From Oscillospiraceae bacterium (GTDB taxonomy: Bacteria; Bacillota_A; Clostridia; Oscillospirales; Oscillospiraceae): a stretch of DNA of 44,924 nt. The notes beneath the pieces are model-generated. The model did no database searches. It saw only the letters and a list, made by a program, of their open reading frames with translations, and had not been told where the DNA came from. The position numbers and the translations under genes were made by a program. This document shows, in pieces, positions 1 to 9,322 of this stretch (the first letter of the stretch is position 1; every line of letters starts with the position of its first letter). The stretch is from contig JAFQHF010000196.1 in the NCBI GenBank assembly GCA_017398105.1, forward strand, positions 1 to 44,924. Direction: 5' to 3'.

Positions 1-1796
1 ATCAGTACCTGCCCATAGGGCAGACCGTTGAGGAATTCATTTGCAAAGTAGTTGGCGCCAACCTCCAGAGGGATCAGCACATAGCCCTTCTCCGTCAGGG
101 TCTTTCGATAGATATAGTCCATCATACCGCCGTCCCAGGCACCCCAGTTGATGGTGAGAGATTTACAGTTGGGATACTTCTTACGGAAATAGTGACCGAA
201 CTTATCCAGGAATTCATTGCCTGCGGCATAGTCCATCTGACCATCGTTGCCGAAGTAACCGGCCACGGAGCTGAAGGAAACCACAAATTTCAGTCGCTCC
301 TTGTCTATGCAGGAAAGAAGGTTGTTCAGACCCACATACTTGGTGTCCAGCACCGCCCGGAAGCGGGCCATGTCCTTGTTCCAGATCTTGCAGTCGGCCA
401 ACAATCCGGCACCGTGGATGATGCCCCGGACAGGACCAAGCTCTGCTTCGATCTGACGCATCGTCCGGGAAAGATTTTCCCGGTTATTCACATCGCAGGC
501 GTAATAGCGGACGGTGCATCCAGTCTTTTCCAGCGTGTTGAATGTATGCAGCATTTCCCGCTGGGCAAGGATCGCTTTTGCTTTCTTCTCAATGTCCTGG
601 AAGGAAACCTTCTGACCGGAGGCCTTAAAGCGGCGTGCGATCAGGGTCTTCATCTCCTTTAAGTCGGGACTGGCGGAAGTTTCCTGGTCATCCATATCTT
701 CTTCGACGATTTTTGCACGGCCCAGAATGACGATTTTGCAAGGTGCTTTTTCCATCAGTGCCAGCACGCACTGGGAGGTAACACCGCGGCTGCCGCCGGT
801 GACCAGGATCACATCGTCTTCCTGATAAGGACAGCGGTTCTGAGCCACCTTTGCATCGGTAAAGAAGCCGGCAGCGGTCCAGCGTTTGCCATCATTGGTG
901 CGGCCGATCTCTGGCCAGACATCCTGGATCTTCAGTTCGTCCTCCATCAGTTCCAGCATTTTGGAGGCTGTCACATCGGGCTGGAAGTCCACCAGCTTTA
1001 CAGCTGCCTGCTGACCGAACTCGATGGACAGTGTCTTGGCAATGCCGTTGAAAGTACCGTAAGCATAGTGTTCATTTTCCCCGGTAAAGCCCATCTTGCC
1101 GTCCAGGAAGGTGGCAAAATACATCAGGCCCTTCCAGTCGGGCTTCCGTTCCCGGATGTAAATGGTGTAGTGCTTGATCAGATATACCGCAGTCATGGTG
1201 TGATCGTAGATACACTGCTCCAGATCCTGACCGTCATAAGCGTTGGCAATAAATGCCATGCCGGTGATCGGACCTTCCTTGGCGGTTTCTGCGATCAAAG
1301 CCTGGGCCTCTTCTTCAGACAGATTTGTCTCCACCCGTCTGACGGTCATGCCTTTCCCGGTGAAGTAATCTGCCGTGGCATCGGTGTAAGCATCCTTACG
1401 GCCCAGCATCAGCATGGTACCGAAGGAAGGCGTCAGATTTTCTCCCCGCTGTACATCGCTGCGTTCCACGCTGCGGATCTCAAACCGGCGGACGGTTCTG
1501 GGATCGGACAGATCCAGATTGTCAATGACGGGATTGGGCACACCAACGGGAGCTGGCACTGCCTGCACGGCAGCTGCCACCGGTTCCGGAGGTACCTTTT
1601 CCAGTAGGGTTGCCAGCTGGCGTTGGGTCTGCATCAGTTTTTCAAAGGCTGCGATCTCACATTCCCCAAAGGCGGCGGTGAGGTTCAGCACGTCCTGGGT
1701 AATGGGCATCCCGGACAGGAGCTGAAGACGCTCCTGCTGGGAATCCCAGTAAACCTTCAGGCTTTCTGCCTGAGGATCATATTGTCTATTGTTCAT
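1..1796 (-). CDS. Ketoreductase-domain protein of a type I PKS/PUFA-like synthase (C-terminus off window)
   Basis: Open from an ATG at 1796 to the window edge, 598 codons visible, so the protein is partial. Residues about 330-345 carry the NAD(P)-binding motif VTGGSRGVTS. Ser510 and Tyr523 sit 13 residues apart in SSVAGYFGNDGQMDYAAGN, the short-chain dehydrogenase catalytic pair as arranged in PKS ketoreductases, followed by INWGAWDGGMM. It is therefore expected to reduce beta-ketoacyl groups held on an acyl carrier protein. The first 300 residues are a linker plus what looks like the catalytically silent half of a KR didomain. The start follows the upstream synthase stop by 11 bp, and that stop (TAA) is part of the ribosome binding site TAAGGAG, so the two are translationally linked. 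Known: PfaA-type synthases carry KR after the ACP array. Here KR is a separate chain. What it makes cannot be read from the sequence. Confidence 0.85.
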   Translation of the reverse strand, partial: MNNRQYDPQAESLKVYWDSQQERLQLLSGMPITQDVLNLTAAFGECEIAAFEKLMQTQRQLATLLEKVPPEPVAAAVQAVPAPVGVPNPVIDNLDLSDPRTVRRFEIRSVERSDVQRGENLTPSFGTMLMLGRKDAYTDATADYFTGKGMTVRRVETNLSEEEAQALIAETAKEGPITGMAFIANAYDGQDLEQCIYDHTMTAVYLIKHYTIYIRERKPDWKGLMYFATFLDGKMGFTGENEHYAYGTFNGIAKTLSIEFGQQAAVKLVDFQPDVTASKMLELMEDELKIQDVWPEIGRTNDGKRWTAAGFFTDAKVAQNRCPYQEDDVILVTGGSRGVTSQCVLALMEKAPCKIVILGRAKIVEEDMDDQETSASPDLKEMKTLIARRFKASGQKVSFQDIEKKAKAILAQREMLHTFNTLEKTGCTVRYYACDVNNRENLSRTMRQIEAELGPVRGIIHGAGLLADCKIWNKDMARFRAVLDTKYVGLNNLLSCIDKERLKFVVSFSSVAGYFGNDGQMDYAAGNEFLDKFGHYFRKKYPNCKSLTINWGAWDGGMMDYIYRKTLTEKGYVLIPLEVGANYFANEFLNGLPYGQVL

Positions 1797-1807
1797 AAGG
1801 CTTCTCC

Positions 1808-4800
1808 TTATACCAGTGCGGAAAGGTAAGCGCTGATTGCCTCCACAGTGGACAGGGTGGACAGTTCCTCGGTCTGGTCGGGTGTCAGGGTAATGCCCAG
1901 CTTTTTCAGCACCTCAGCAAAGATCTCCACCCGCTTGATGGAGTCGATCCCCAGATCCGCTTCCAGCTCCATGTCGTTATCGATCATATCCTCAGGGTAG
2001 CCGGTCTTGTCAGCGATGGCTGCCAGGATGATTTCATTCAGCTTGCCGCTGGATACGGCAGGTGCCGCAGGCGCGGCTTCCGGGGCAGGGGCAGCCGCCG
2101 CGGCGGGAGCAGTGCTGCCAATAGAATTCAGATAGGAGACCATATCCGCGATCTTGCCCAGACCCGACAGTTCTTCCACGTTTTCCTTGGTGAAGATACC
2201 GCCCAGGGTGTTGTTGACCATGGAGAGGATCTCCACCCGCTTGATGGAGTCGATGCCCAGGTCGGCCTCCAGCTCCATATCCTCATCGATCATATCGGTG
2301 GGATAACCGGTCTTATCGGCGATTGCCTCGGTGATGACGGCATACATATCCACACCGGCAGGTGCCGCGGCAGCAGGAGCTGCGGCAGAAACCTCGTCCG
2401 CAGGCTCAGCAGGAGCAGCGGCAGACAGGGTGTTCAGGTATGCCACCATATCCGCGATCTTGCCCAGACCCGACAGCTCCTCCACATTCTCCTTGGTGAA
2501 GATGCTGCCCATAGCGGTATTGACCATGGAGAGGATCTCCACACGCTTGATGGAGTCGATGCCCAGGTCGGCTTCCAGCTCCATGTCCTCGTCGATCATA
2601 TCGGTGGGATAGCCGGTCTTATCGGCGATTGCCTCGGTGAGGATGGCATAGGTATCCACATTTGCCTTTTCGGGAGCAGGTGCAGCCTTCACCGGCTCTG
2701 CCTTGGGGGCGGGAGCGGCTGCAGGAGCAGGTACAGCTGCCTTCACGGGCTCTGCCTTGGGTGCGGGAATCGCAGCGGGCACTGCCGCGGGTGCCGGAGC
2801 AGCCACAGGCGCAGGCATCGTCACAGGAGCGGCAGGTGCAGGAATGGTCACAGGTGCACCCATCTGATTGCCGAAGTAAGCTTCCAGCGCACGCATGGAG
2901 TTGTTCTGGAACATGGTGATGCAATTGAGCACATTCTGCTTTTCACCCTCGGCAGTAGCTCTGGACAGCATATCCGAAGCGGAGCGCATCTGATCGGTCT
3001 GGACATCCATAAACTTGGTAAATACTTCCGCGTTTGCGCTGTAAGCATTGGCTGCGGGAGCGGCGGTTTTGACTTCCATGGGCTTCACTACCTCTTTCAC
3101 AACTTCTTTTACGACTTCCACTTCTTTGATGACTGTTCTGGGCTCCTGAGAAGCCTTCATAATATCGATGATCCGCTGATCGGGCAGCAGTGCAGCGTCC
3201 ATAGCCTCCTGACGCTTGGGCAGAACAAAGCTCTTCATCTTGACAGTATAGGTGGTCTTGCTCTTCTTGGGGACGTAATCCTCATTATAGGCCACACGGT
3301 AGGGATCATCCTGGACGGCAACACCCAGAACTGCCAGCTGGGCCATGGCGAACTCCAGGCTTTCAGCGGTATTTTTGCCCTTGTCGGGGCACAGGGCGAT
3401 GGCGGTGTAGTCCTTGCCGGCAAGGCAGTCCTTCAGCAGACCGGTAAGCACCTTGCCGTTGCCCACTTCCAGGAAGATCCGGCTGCCGTCGGCGTAGGCT
3501 TTTTCGGCGCTGGTGCGGAAGAGAACCGGATTCAGCAGCTGCTTTTCCAGCAGACCGGCAACATTTTCGGTGTAGCCTTCGCCGGTGGCGTTGGCATAGA
3601 CCGCGCCGGTGGGGGTATTCAGCTTCATGCCGTCCAGGTAGGAACGGAAGGCGATGGAAGCTTCCTTCATATAGGGGCTGTGGAAAGCGCCGGAGACCTT
3701 CAGGCGGACGGCCCGGATGCCCATGCCGGTGAGCTTCTCTTCCAGAGCGGCAATGCCCTCCAGGCTGCCGGAAACTACGGTCTGGGCAGCGGAATTCTCA
3801 TTGGCCACGTAGACATTTTCAATTCCTTCACAGGCAGAACGCAGGGTCGCCTTGTCGGTCATGCAGGCCATCATGGCGGCGTTGGGGTCGGCCTCGCTCA
3901 TGAGGGAGCCCCGCTCCCTTGCCATGGAAATCAAGGTTTCATAGTCCATAACCCCGTCTGCCCACAGGGCTACCAGCTCGCCGAAGCTGTGGCCGATAAA
4001 GGAGTCGGCCTTCAGGCCGCGCCTGGTAAGAATGTTGTACAGGCCCGCCTCGGTGGCGGCCAGAATAGGCTGGGTATTGGCGGTATTGTTGATGGCAGCT
4101 TCCGCAGCGGCAAATTCCTCGGGAAGCAGAGCCTTGGGATAGAGGATCTCAGAGATGGGCTCGGCACCGGCTTTCAGCATCACATTGTCAGCTTTGGAAA
4201 CTGCGGTGCGAAGCTCGGGGTAGTTGATGGCAGCTTCGGACAGCATATTCACAGCCTGGGTGCCCTGGCCGGGGAACAGGACGGTGACCTTGCCGTCGAC
4301 TTTTCTGCTGTTGTAAGCGATGCCCTTCTGATTGAAGGAAGAAGCGGTATTCTTATTCAGCAGTTCCAGCGCCAGAGCAGCCTTTTGGGCAGCCTCGTCG
4401 GGTGTTGCGGCGACAAAGGCCAGACGGAAGCTGCCGTTGCCCGCATTTTCATAGCGGTAGCAAGCTTCCCGGAAGGATGCGGGCTGTGCGATCAGCGCCC
4501 GGATCTTTTCTGCCAGCTCCGTCCTGCTGTCAGCAGCGAAGAGAACGCCGGTGGGGGCGCGGCCCACTCGGTAAGCATTCTCGTGCTCGGGCCTGTATTC
4601 CTCCAGAACCACATGGAAGTTGGTGCCGCCAAAACCGAAGGCACTGGCACCGGCCCGGCGGACGGGCTGGGCGTCGTTCACGATCCAGGGCTGGGACTTT
4701 TTCAGAACAGTCAGACGGCTGTCCACCAGAACGGGGTTGGGAGTCTCCATGTTGATGGAATTGGGCAGAACCTTATGGTGCAGTGCCAGGGCTACCTTCA

Positions 4801-5965
4801 TGCAGCCGGCAATACCCGCAGCCAGACGCATGTGACCTACCTGACTCTTGACAGAGCCGATAACGGTCTTGCGCTTGCTGCTCTTGGGGAAGGCAGTGGT
4901 GGCGGAAGTGACCTCGCAGGCATCACCGGCTGCGGTGCCGGTGCCGTGGGCTTCCAGCAGACCGATGGTGTCCATATCCACTTCGGCATTCTTATATGCC
5001 CGCTTCAGGGCACGGATCTGGCCTTCGGGGCTGGGAGCGTAGATGCTCTTGGCCCGGCCGTCAGAGGAAGAACCGGAGCCGCAGATGACGGCATAGATCT
5101 TGTCCCCGTCGGATTCAGCATCGCTCAGGCGCTTCAGCACCATAATGCCCACGCCGTCGCCGATGATCATGCCGTCGGCATTGGCATCAAAGGGCTTGAT
5201 CCTGCCGGTCTTGGAACAGGCAGGGGTCTTGGTGAAGGACAGGTAAGTAACGGGAGAGTTGTCCAGATTGGCGCCGCCCACCAGCATCATGTCCATGTTG
5301 CCGCTGACCAGCTCATCCACCGCAAATTTCACTGCGCCCAGGGAAGCGCCGCAGGCTGCATCCACGGAGCAGGAGGTGCCGCCCAGGTCGAAACGGTTGG
5401 CAATACGGCCTGCAACCACGTTGGGGATGTAGCCGGGATTGTCATCTTCGGACCACTCATGCTGGGTCTGCAGGAACTTTTCCACCATCAGATCGGCAGC
5501 TGCCTCGGGAACACCGTTGTTCACCAGGATCTTGCGGATCTTGTAGCGCTGGGTTCTGCAGTGCAGGCTGAACACATGGCTGGCCGTACCGGCGGACATG
5601 ATAACACCGGTATTCTCCCGGTTGAAGGGCCGTGCATTCTTTCCGTAATATCCGGCATCGATCAGAGCCTGACGGGCAACGATCAGGCCAAACAGCTGGT
5701 CCACAGCAGTATGCTCCATGACCTTCGGAGAGATGCCGAATTCCTTCGTATCAAATTCCACGGGGCCGGACTGGCCGCCCATCTTGCAGTAAGACTTATC
5801 CGGCACATTGGGATCGGGATCGTAGAACTCCTCCAGTTTCCAGAACTCCGGTTCCACTTCCTTGATGGAGTTTTTGCCTTCCACGATATTCTGCCAGTAT
5901 TCGGTAAAATCCAGGGCACCGGGGAATACACATCCCATGCCGATAATCGCAACTTTTTCCTTCAT
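1808..5965 (-). CDS. Type I polyketide / PUFA-like synthase, KS-AT-ACP-ACP-ACP
   Basis: 1385 residues. The ketosynthase occupies about 1-450, with Cys205 in VDAACGAS, His340 in EAHGTGT and His378 in KSQVGHM: a complete Cys-His-His triad. The acyltransferase spans about 560-860, with FPGQGTQ and nucleophile Ser660 in GHSFGE. A charged Val/Glu/Lys linker and Ala/Pro-rich segments follow. Three acyl carrier domains then have phosphopantetheine serines at 1138, 1240 and 1342, each in DLGIDSIKRVEI. The KS-AT-tandem ACP order is that of PfaA of polyunsaturated fatty acid synthases and of related iterative lipid synthases. KR is in the next gene. The fused carboxyltransferase gene ends 29 bp upstream and could supply malonyl-CoA. 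All catalytic residues look intact. Product unknown; a long-chain or glycolipid-type acyl chain is possible but only inferred. Confidence 0.92.
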   Translation of the reverse strand: MKEKVAIIGMGCVFPGALDFTEYWQNIVEGKNSIKEVEPEFWKLEEFYDPDPNVPDKSYCKMGGQSGPVEFDTKEFGISPKVMEHTAVDQLFGLIVARQALIDAGYYGKNARPFNRENTGVIMSAGTASHVFSLHCRTQRYKIRKILVNNGVPEAAADLMVEKFLQTQHEWSEDDNPGYIPNVVAGRIANRFDLGGTSCSVDAACGASLGAVKFAVDELVSGNMDMMLVGGANLDNSPVTYLSFTKTPACSKTGRIKPFDANADGMIIGDGVGIMVLKRLSDAESDGDKIYAVICGSGSSSDGRAKSIYAPSPEGQIRALKRAYKNAEVDMDTIGLLEAHGTGTAAGDACEVTSATTAFPKSSKRKTVIGSVKSQVGHMRLAAGIAGCMKVALALHHKVLPNSINMETPNPVLVDSRLTVLKKSQPWIVNDAQPVRRAGASAFGFGGTNFHVVLEEYRPEHENAYRVGRAPTGVLFAADSRTELAEKIRALIAQPASFREACYRYENAGNGSFRLAFVAATPDEAAQKAALALELLNKNTASSFNQKGIAYNSRKVDGKVTVLFPGQGTQAVNMLSEAAINYPELRTAVSKADNVMLKAGAEPISEILYPKALLPEEFAAAEAAINNTANTQPILAATEAGLYNILTRRGLKADSFIGHSFGELVALWADGVMDYETLISMARERGSLMSEADPNAAMMACMTDKATLRSACEGIENVYVANENSAAQTVVSGSLEGIAALEEKLTGMGIRAVRLKVSGAFHSPYMKEASIAFRSYLDGMKLNTPTGAVYANATGEGYTENVAGLLEKQLLNPVLFRTSAEKAYADGSRIFLEVGNGKVLTGLLKDCLAGKDYTAIALCPDKGKNTAESLEFAMAQLAVLGVAVQDDPYRVAYNEDYVPKKSKTTYTVKMKSFVLPKRQEAMDAALLPDQRIIDIMKASQEPRTVIKEVEVVKEVVKEVVKPMEVKTAAPAANAYSANAEVFTKFMDVQTDQMRSASDMLSRATAEGEKQNVLNCITMFQNNSMRALEAYFGNQMGAPVTIPAPAAPVTMPAPVAAPAPAAVPAAIPAPKAEPVKAAVPAPAAAPAPKAEPVKAAPAPEKANVDTYAILTEAIADKTGYPTDMIDEDMELEADLGIDSIKRVEILSMVNTAMGSIFTKENVEELSGLGKIADMVAYLNTLSAAAPAEPADEVSAAAPAAAAPAGVDMYAVITEAIADKTGYPTDMIDEDMELEADLGIDSIKRVEILSMVNNTLGGIFTKENVEELSGLGKIADMVSYLNSIGSTAPAAAAAPAPEAAPAAPAVSSGKLNEIILAAIADKTGYPEDMIDNDMELEADLGIDSIKRVEIFAEVLKKLGITLTPDQTEELSTLSTVEAISAYLSALV
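1811..2665 (-). repeat. Tandem acyl-carrier-protein coding repeats
   Basis: Three ACP modules are encoded head to tail with an exact 306-bp (102-residue) period between their active serines. Modules 1 and 2 are nearly identical at both DNA and protein level, for example the shared IADKTGYPTDMIDEDMELEA segment, which points to recent duplication or gene conversion. Module 3 is more diverged (EDMIDNDMELEA, then FAEVLKKLGI). Linkers are Ala/Pro-rich. In PUFA synthases the number of tandem ACPs affects yield, so copy number may vary between strains. Confidence 0.85.
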
Positions 5966-5993
5966 ATCAAAAACCTCTTTTCAGATGAGTAAG

Positions 5994-7697
5994 TCAGAAT
6001 TTACGGAACCGGGTGTAGCGGTCCTGTACGATGTCCTCCGGAGACATATGGTCGTAGCGCTTTACGAAATCCAGAATGGCACTGTGCATAACTGGCGCGA
6101 TTTTATCCACGGTTGCGGCCGTTGCGCCGCCGAATTCCGGAATGATCCGCTCGATGATGTTCAGCTCCGCCAGATCCTGCGCCGTCAGCTTCATGATCTT
6201 CGCGGCCTCTTCCGCTCTGCCCTCGGTCTTCCAGAGGATGGCGGAATAGCCTTCCGGAGAAAGGATGGCGTAGGTGGAATGCTCCATCATCCAGACCTCA
6301 TTGCCGGCCGCAATGGCCAGAGCGCCGCCGCTGCCTCCCTCACCAACCAGAATGCACAGGGTAGGCACCTTCAAGCCTGCCATGGTCATGATGGACTCAG
6401 CAATGGCTGTGCCCTGACCGCGCTCTTCCGCGTCGATGCCGCAGAAGGCACCGGAGGTGTTTATGAAAGAGATGACCGGACGACCAAATTTTTCCGCCTG
6501 CTTCATCAGCCGGATGGCTTTGCGGTAGCCTTCCGGCTTGGGCATGCCGAAATTCCGATGAAACCGCTCCTGCACGGACTTTCCACGAAGATTGGCAAGA
6601 ATGGTTACCGGCTGTCCGTTCAGCAGCGCCAGACCGCCGATCAGAGCATGGTCATCGCCAAAGCACCGGTCACCGTGCAGTTCCCGGAAGTCTTCAAAAA
6701 TCCGCTCAATGTAATCCATGGAGGTGGCGCGGTCGCCGCTGCGGACCATCCTGACCTTTTCCCATGCAGTCTTTTCGTGATGGTGGCTCAGCGCCTCGCT
6801 CATCTGATCCAAATGATGTTCCAGACGGGGATGACGCAAATAGTGACCGGCATTCCTGGCAGGATGGGCATAGAGCAAATAATGCAGGGTGTTTTTCAGG
6901 GTATGCCGCTCCACAATGCGGTCCACCATACCATGCTCCAGCTGGAACTGGGCGGTCTGGAAACCGGCAGGCAGCTTGTGACCTATGGTCTGCTCAATGA
7001 CCCGGGGACCGGCAAAACCGATTCTGGCCTGAGGTTCCGCCAGGATCACATCTGCCAATGTAGCAAAGCTGGCAGTGACGCCGCCCATGGTGGGATCAGT
7101 CAGTACAGAGCAGTAGAACAGGCCCGCATCGGAGTGACGCTTGACTGCAGCAGAGGTTTTCTCCATCTGCATCAAAGAGATGATGCCCTCCTGCATTCTG
7201 GCACCGCCGGAGCAGCAGAACAGGATCACAGGCAGTCTGCGCTCTGTGGCCCGCTCAAAGGCCCGGGTGATCCGCTCGCCCATGGCACGGCCCATACTTC
7301 CAATCATAAACTTGGGATCACAGACACCAATGATCGTCTCATGACCGCCGATCTTTCCGTAACCGACGGTGACCGCCTCGGTACTGCCGCTTTTGGCCTG
7401 TGCTGCGGCCAGCTTTTCCGGATATCCGGGTGTTTTCAGTGGGTCGCAGATACTCACATCTTCAAACAGAGGCTCAAAGGTTCCTTTATCCAGCACCATC
7501 AGCAGCCGTTCCTTTGCGCCAATGGGCATATATTTTCCGCAGTTCGGGCAGATATAGTAACGGTTCCAGATATCAGCTCCGGTATGTACCGTCTTGCATT
7601 TCGGGCAGGTAATCTGAATATTGCCAATATCCAGGTCTATGGCTGCTCCGACTGACCGGTCTGCGGTCTTTCCTTTTTTCTTCCAGAATTGGATCAT
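5994..7697 (-). CDS. accDA: Fused acetyl-CoA carboxylase carboxyltransferase (AccD-AccA)
   Basis: 567 residues from the second of two ATGs. AAGGAG at 7705-7710 is 7 bases from the ATG at 7697 but only 1 base from the ATG at 7703, so 7697 is preferred. The N-terminal half is AccD-like: a zinc ribbon with CPKC and CPNC pairs near residues 31-53, then CCSGGARMQEG and DPTMGGVTASFA. The C-terminal half is AccA-like: HGDRCFGDD, RNFGMPKPEGYRKA, a variant INTSGAFCGIDAEERGQG (usually IDTPGAYPG), and GEGGSGGALA. Together they would transfer the carboxyl group from carboxybiotin to acetyl-CoA, giving malonyl-CoA. No biotin carboxylase or biotin carrier gene is visible here. The position immediately upstream of the synthase suggests a dedicated malonyl-CoA supply, although it may also be the cell's only carboxyltransferase. 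Confidence 0.9.
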   Translation of the reverse strand: MIQFWKKKGKTADRSVGAAIDLDIGNIQITCPKCKTVHTGADIWNRYYICPNCGKYMPIGAKERLLMVLDKGTFEPLFEDVSICDPLKTPGYPEKLAAAQAKSGSTEAVTVGYGKIGGHETIIGVCDPKFMIGSMGRAMGERITRAFERATERRLPVILFCCSGGARMQEGIISLMQMEKTSAAVKRHSDAGLFYCSVLTDPTMGGVTASFATLADVILAEPQARIGFAGPRVIEQTIGHKLPAGFQTAQFQLEHGMVDRIVERHTLKNTLHYLLYAHPARNAGHYLRHPRLEHHLDQMSEALSHHHEKTAWEKVRMVRSGDRATSMDYIERIFEDFRELHGDRCFGDDHALIGGLALLNGQPVTILANLRGKSVQERFHRNFGMPKPEGYRKAIRLMKQAEKFGRPVISFINTSGAFCGIDAEERGQGTAIAESIMTMAGLKVPTLCILVGEGGSGGALAIAAGNEVWMMEHSTYAILSPEGYSAILWKTEGRAEEAAKIMKLTAQDLAELNIIERIIPEFGGATAATVDKIAPVMHSAILDFVKRYDHMSPEDIVQDRYTRFRKF

Positions 7698-7772
7698 TTT
7701 CATTCTCCTTATAGCAGCTGCTGCACATCCAGCAGTTCAAACGCATCTTCGTCTGTCCACAAATAACACGGA

Positions 7773-8681
7773 TCACAGGTCATCCTCAAGGAGGCTGCCT
7801 TTTTGCATCATCTCAAACACCTTGTCCTGGCTGATGGGCTTAAAATACAGGAATCCCTGTCCGTAGTGGCATCCGGCCTCCCGGGCAAAACGATTCTGTT
7901 CCTCTGTCTCAATACCCTCGCAGACCACTCCCATGCCGAGCTGCGCTGCGGTGGTTACCAATTCACAGAACTCTGCTTTTCCCTTTTCCGTGCAGGCACT
8001 CAGCAGCATGGACCGGTCGATTTTTACAATATCCAGAGGGTACTGCTTCAGATCATTGACAGAGGTGACACCGTTTCCGAAGTCGTCCAGGATGATCCGG
8101 AATCCGGCAGCCTTCAGCTGATTCAGATTCTCGATCATCTGCCCGGCATTGGTCTCCTTTTCCCGCTCCGTGATCTCCAACCCTAACTTGTGGTGCGGAA
8201 CACCATATCTGTCAGCAATCTGAATCAAATCTCCGGCCAGACCTTCTTCAGCCAGTGTCTTTCGGTTGAAATTACAGGAGAGACAGTCAAGCCGTTCTCC
8301 TTCCGACAGTGTGCGGCTCATCCATGCACAGCTCTTCTGGAAAATATAGCGGTCAAATCTGGAATATAAGCCCTGTGCATCGATTGCGGGCAAAAACTGA
8401 TCCGGGAAAATCACGCCCCGTTCCGGATGATTCAGCCGGGACAGCTCCTCTGCGTTGTAAGCAGTATCATCCTTAAAATCCACCACCGGCTGAATCACCA
8501 GAGTAAACAGATCCCGGTCCAGAAACTCCTCCATCCGGCGGCACAGTTCCTGCTTCAGACTTTCTGATGCTGCAGGCACGGTTCCCGGTGTTGCCGAAGT
8601 TGTTTCATCAGAGGTTTTCTTTCGGTTCAGCAGCACTGCGACTACGACAATCACGACAAAAACAACGATCAAGGTTTCCAT
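7773..8681 (-). CDS. EAL-domain protein with N-terminal membrane anchor (c-di-GMP phosphodiesterase candidate)
   Basis: 302 residues from the ATG at 8681, chosen because it opens with a hydrophobic anchor (ETLIVVFVVIVVVAVLL) followed by RKK, and AAGGA lies upstream; earlier in-frame ATGs lack this. The rest is one EAL domain. The signature reads EEL rather than EAL (NAEELSRL), but most other metal- and substrate-binding positions of the family are present: NFNRKTL, EITERE, ILDDFGNG, VKIDRS, CEGIET and GQGFLYFKP. It could therefore still hydrolyse cyclic di-GMP, with the active domain in the cytoplasm. No GGDEF domain is attached. It precedes accDA by about 75 bp on the same strand and may share its transcript, but nothing ties it to the lipid pathway. 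Confidence 0.8.
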   Translation of the reverse strand: METLIVVFVVIVVVAVLLNRKKTSDETTSATPGTVPAASESLKQELCRRMEEFLDRDLFTLVIQPVVDFKDDTAYNAEELSRLNHPERGVIFPDQFLPAIDAQGLYSRFDRYIFQKSCAWMSRTLSEGERLDCLSCNFNRKTLAEEGLAGDLIQIADRYGVPHHKLGLEITEREKETNAGQMIENLNQLKAAGFRIILDDFGNGVTSVNDLKQYPLDIVKIDRSMLLSACTEKGKAEFCELVTTAAQLGMGVVCEGIETEEQNRFAREAGCHYGQGFLYFKPISQDKVFEMMQKGSLLEDDL

Positions 8682-9013
8682 AATTTTTCCGTCCTTCCTG
8701 AGTTGACAATAAAAAAACGGCCTATTCATGCTTCCCGCGTCCTTTACCGTATAGTATACGGCAAAGAAGCAAACATAATAGACCGGTTGCGCTGTTAACT
8801 CCACATTGTGCAAGCGCCCAGATACGCACAAATGCTTCACAGTATTCTATATAATATTAAACTACTAAAATCATAACAAAAATACGGTTATTTGTCAAGC
8901 CGGCTTTGAGAAAAGCTGCTCCTTATTTTTTGCCAACTGTTCTCAGTCTGTTTCTTTTTTGCATGATACAGCGCGGGCGCGGTAGAATTTTAGATTCTTC
9001 CGCGTTTTGGGCA

Positions 9014-9042
9014 GTATATTCCTTTTTGATTGACAGATACTA
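9014..9042 (+). promoter_or_regulatory. Possible sigma-G-type promoter of spoVT
   Basis: GTATA (9014-9018) and GATACTA (9036-9042) are separated by 17 bases, close to the forespore sigma-G pattern (G-ATA, 17-18 bp, CATACTA). SpoVT is a sigma-G regulon member in Bacillus subtilis. A competing TTGACA at 9030 has no good -10 at the right distance. Transcription would begin about 30 bases before the spoVT start codon. Confidence 0.35.
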
Positions 9043-9078
9043 ACAGCGTAATTTGTAAATTAAGAGGAGAGATTATAT

Positions 9079-9252
9079 ATGAAAGCTACAGGCATTGTCC
9101 GCCGGGTGGATGACCTTGGAAGAATCGTCATTCCCAAGGAAATCAGAAGAACCCTTCGCATAAGAGAGGGCGACCCGCTGCTGAAAACATTGACAGTGAG
9201 TGAGAGGTACTTATGGGCGATGAAGATGCTGCATAACCGTGTAATTGGGTAG
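9079..9252 (+). pseudogene. spoVT: spoVT 5' part, interrupted by the mobile element
   Basis: Starts at an ATG with GAGGAGA 8 bases upstream. Residues 1-34 match the SpoVT/AbrB swapped-hairpin DNA-binding domain (MKATGIVRRVDDLGRIVIPK, then EIRRTLRIREGDPL). After Leu34 the sequence leaves the family, runs 23 element-encoded residues (starting LKTLTVSERYLW) and stops. The remaining SpoVT sequence, starting EGDPLEIYTEKDG, is found at 44123-44578. The break falls inside the AbrB-like domain, before its last strands, so this stub probably does not fold as a working DNA-binding dimer. In Bacillus, SpoVT adjusts sigma-G-dependent genes in the forespore. Excision of the element would restore an intact gene. 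Confidence 0.93.
9166..9180 (+). repeat. attL core (15-bp direct repeat)
   Basis: GAGGGCGACCCGCTG, codons 30-34 (Glu-Gly-Asp-Pro-Leu) of spoVT. The identical 15-mer lies at 44123-44137 in the same orientation and codon phase. Immediately outside it, the left copy continues into element sequence (CTGAAAACA) and the right copy into spoVT (GAGATTTAT). Confidence 0.92.
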
Positions 9253-9283
9253 TAAATATATATCACTCAACCCATATAAGAAG

Positions 9284-9315
9284 GGCAGCAGTTTTGAACC
9301 TGCTGCCTTTCTTTC
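9284..9315. terminator. Bidirectional terminator between spoVT stub and GreA-fusion gene
   Basis: GGCAGCAG and CTGCTGCC form an 8-bp stem around an 8-base loop, followed by TTTCTTT on the plus strand and a pyrimidine-rich tract on the minus strand. It would stop both the spoVT stub transcript and the long minus-strand operon. Confidence 0.75.
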
Positions 9316-9322
9316 AGTTTGT

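Noticed and set aside
3680..5992. Long (770-codon) plus-strand open frame opposite the KS-AT gene
   Set aside because: It is the mirror of a GC-rich, strongly biased gene, has no ribosome binding site and no recognisable domain; the minus-strand frame has complete catalytic motifs.
5862..7655. 597-codon plus-strand open frame opposite accDA
   Set aside because: Same cause: antisense shadow of a conserved gene without start signals or motifs.
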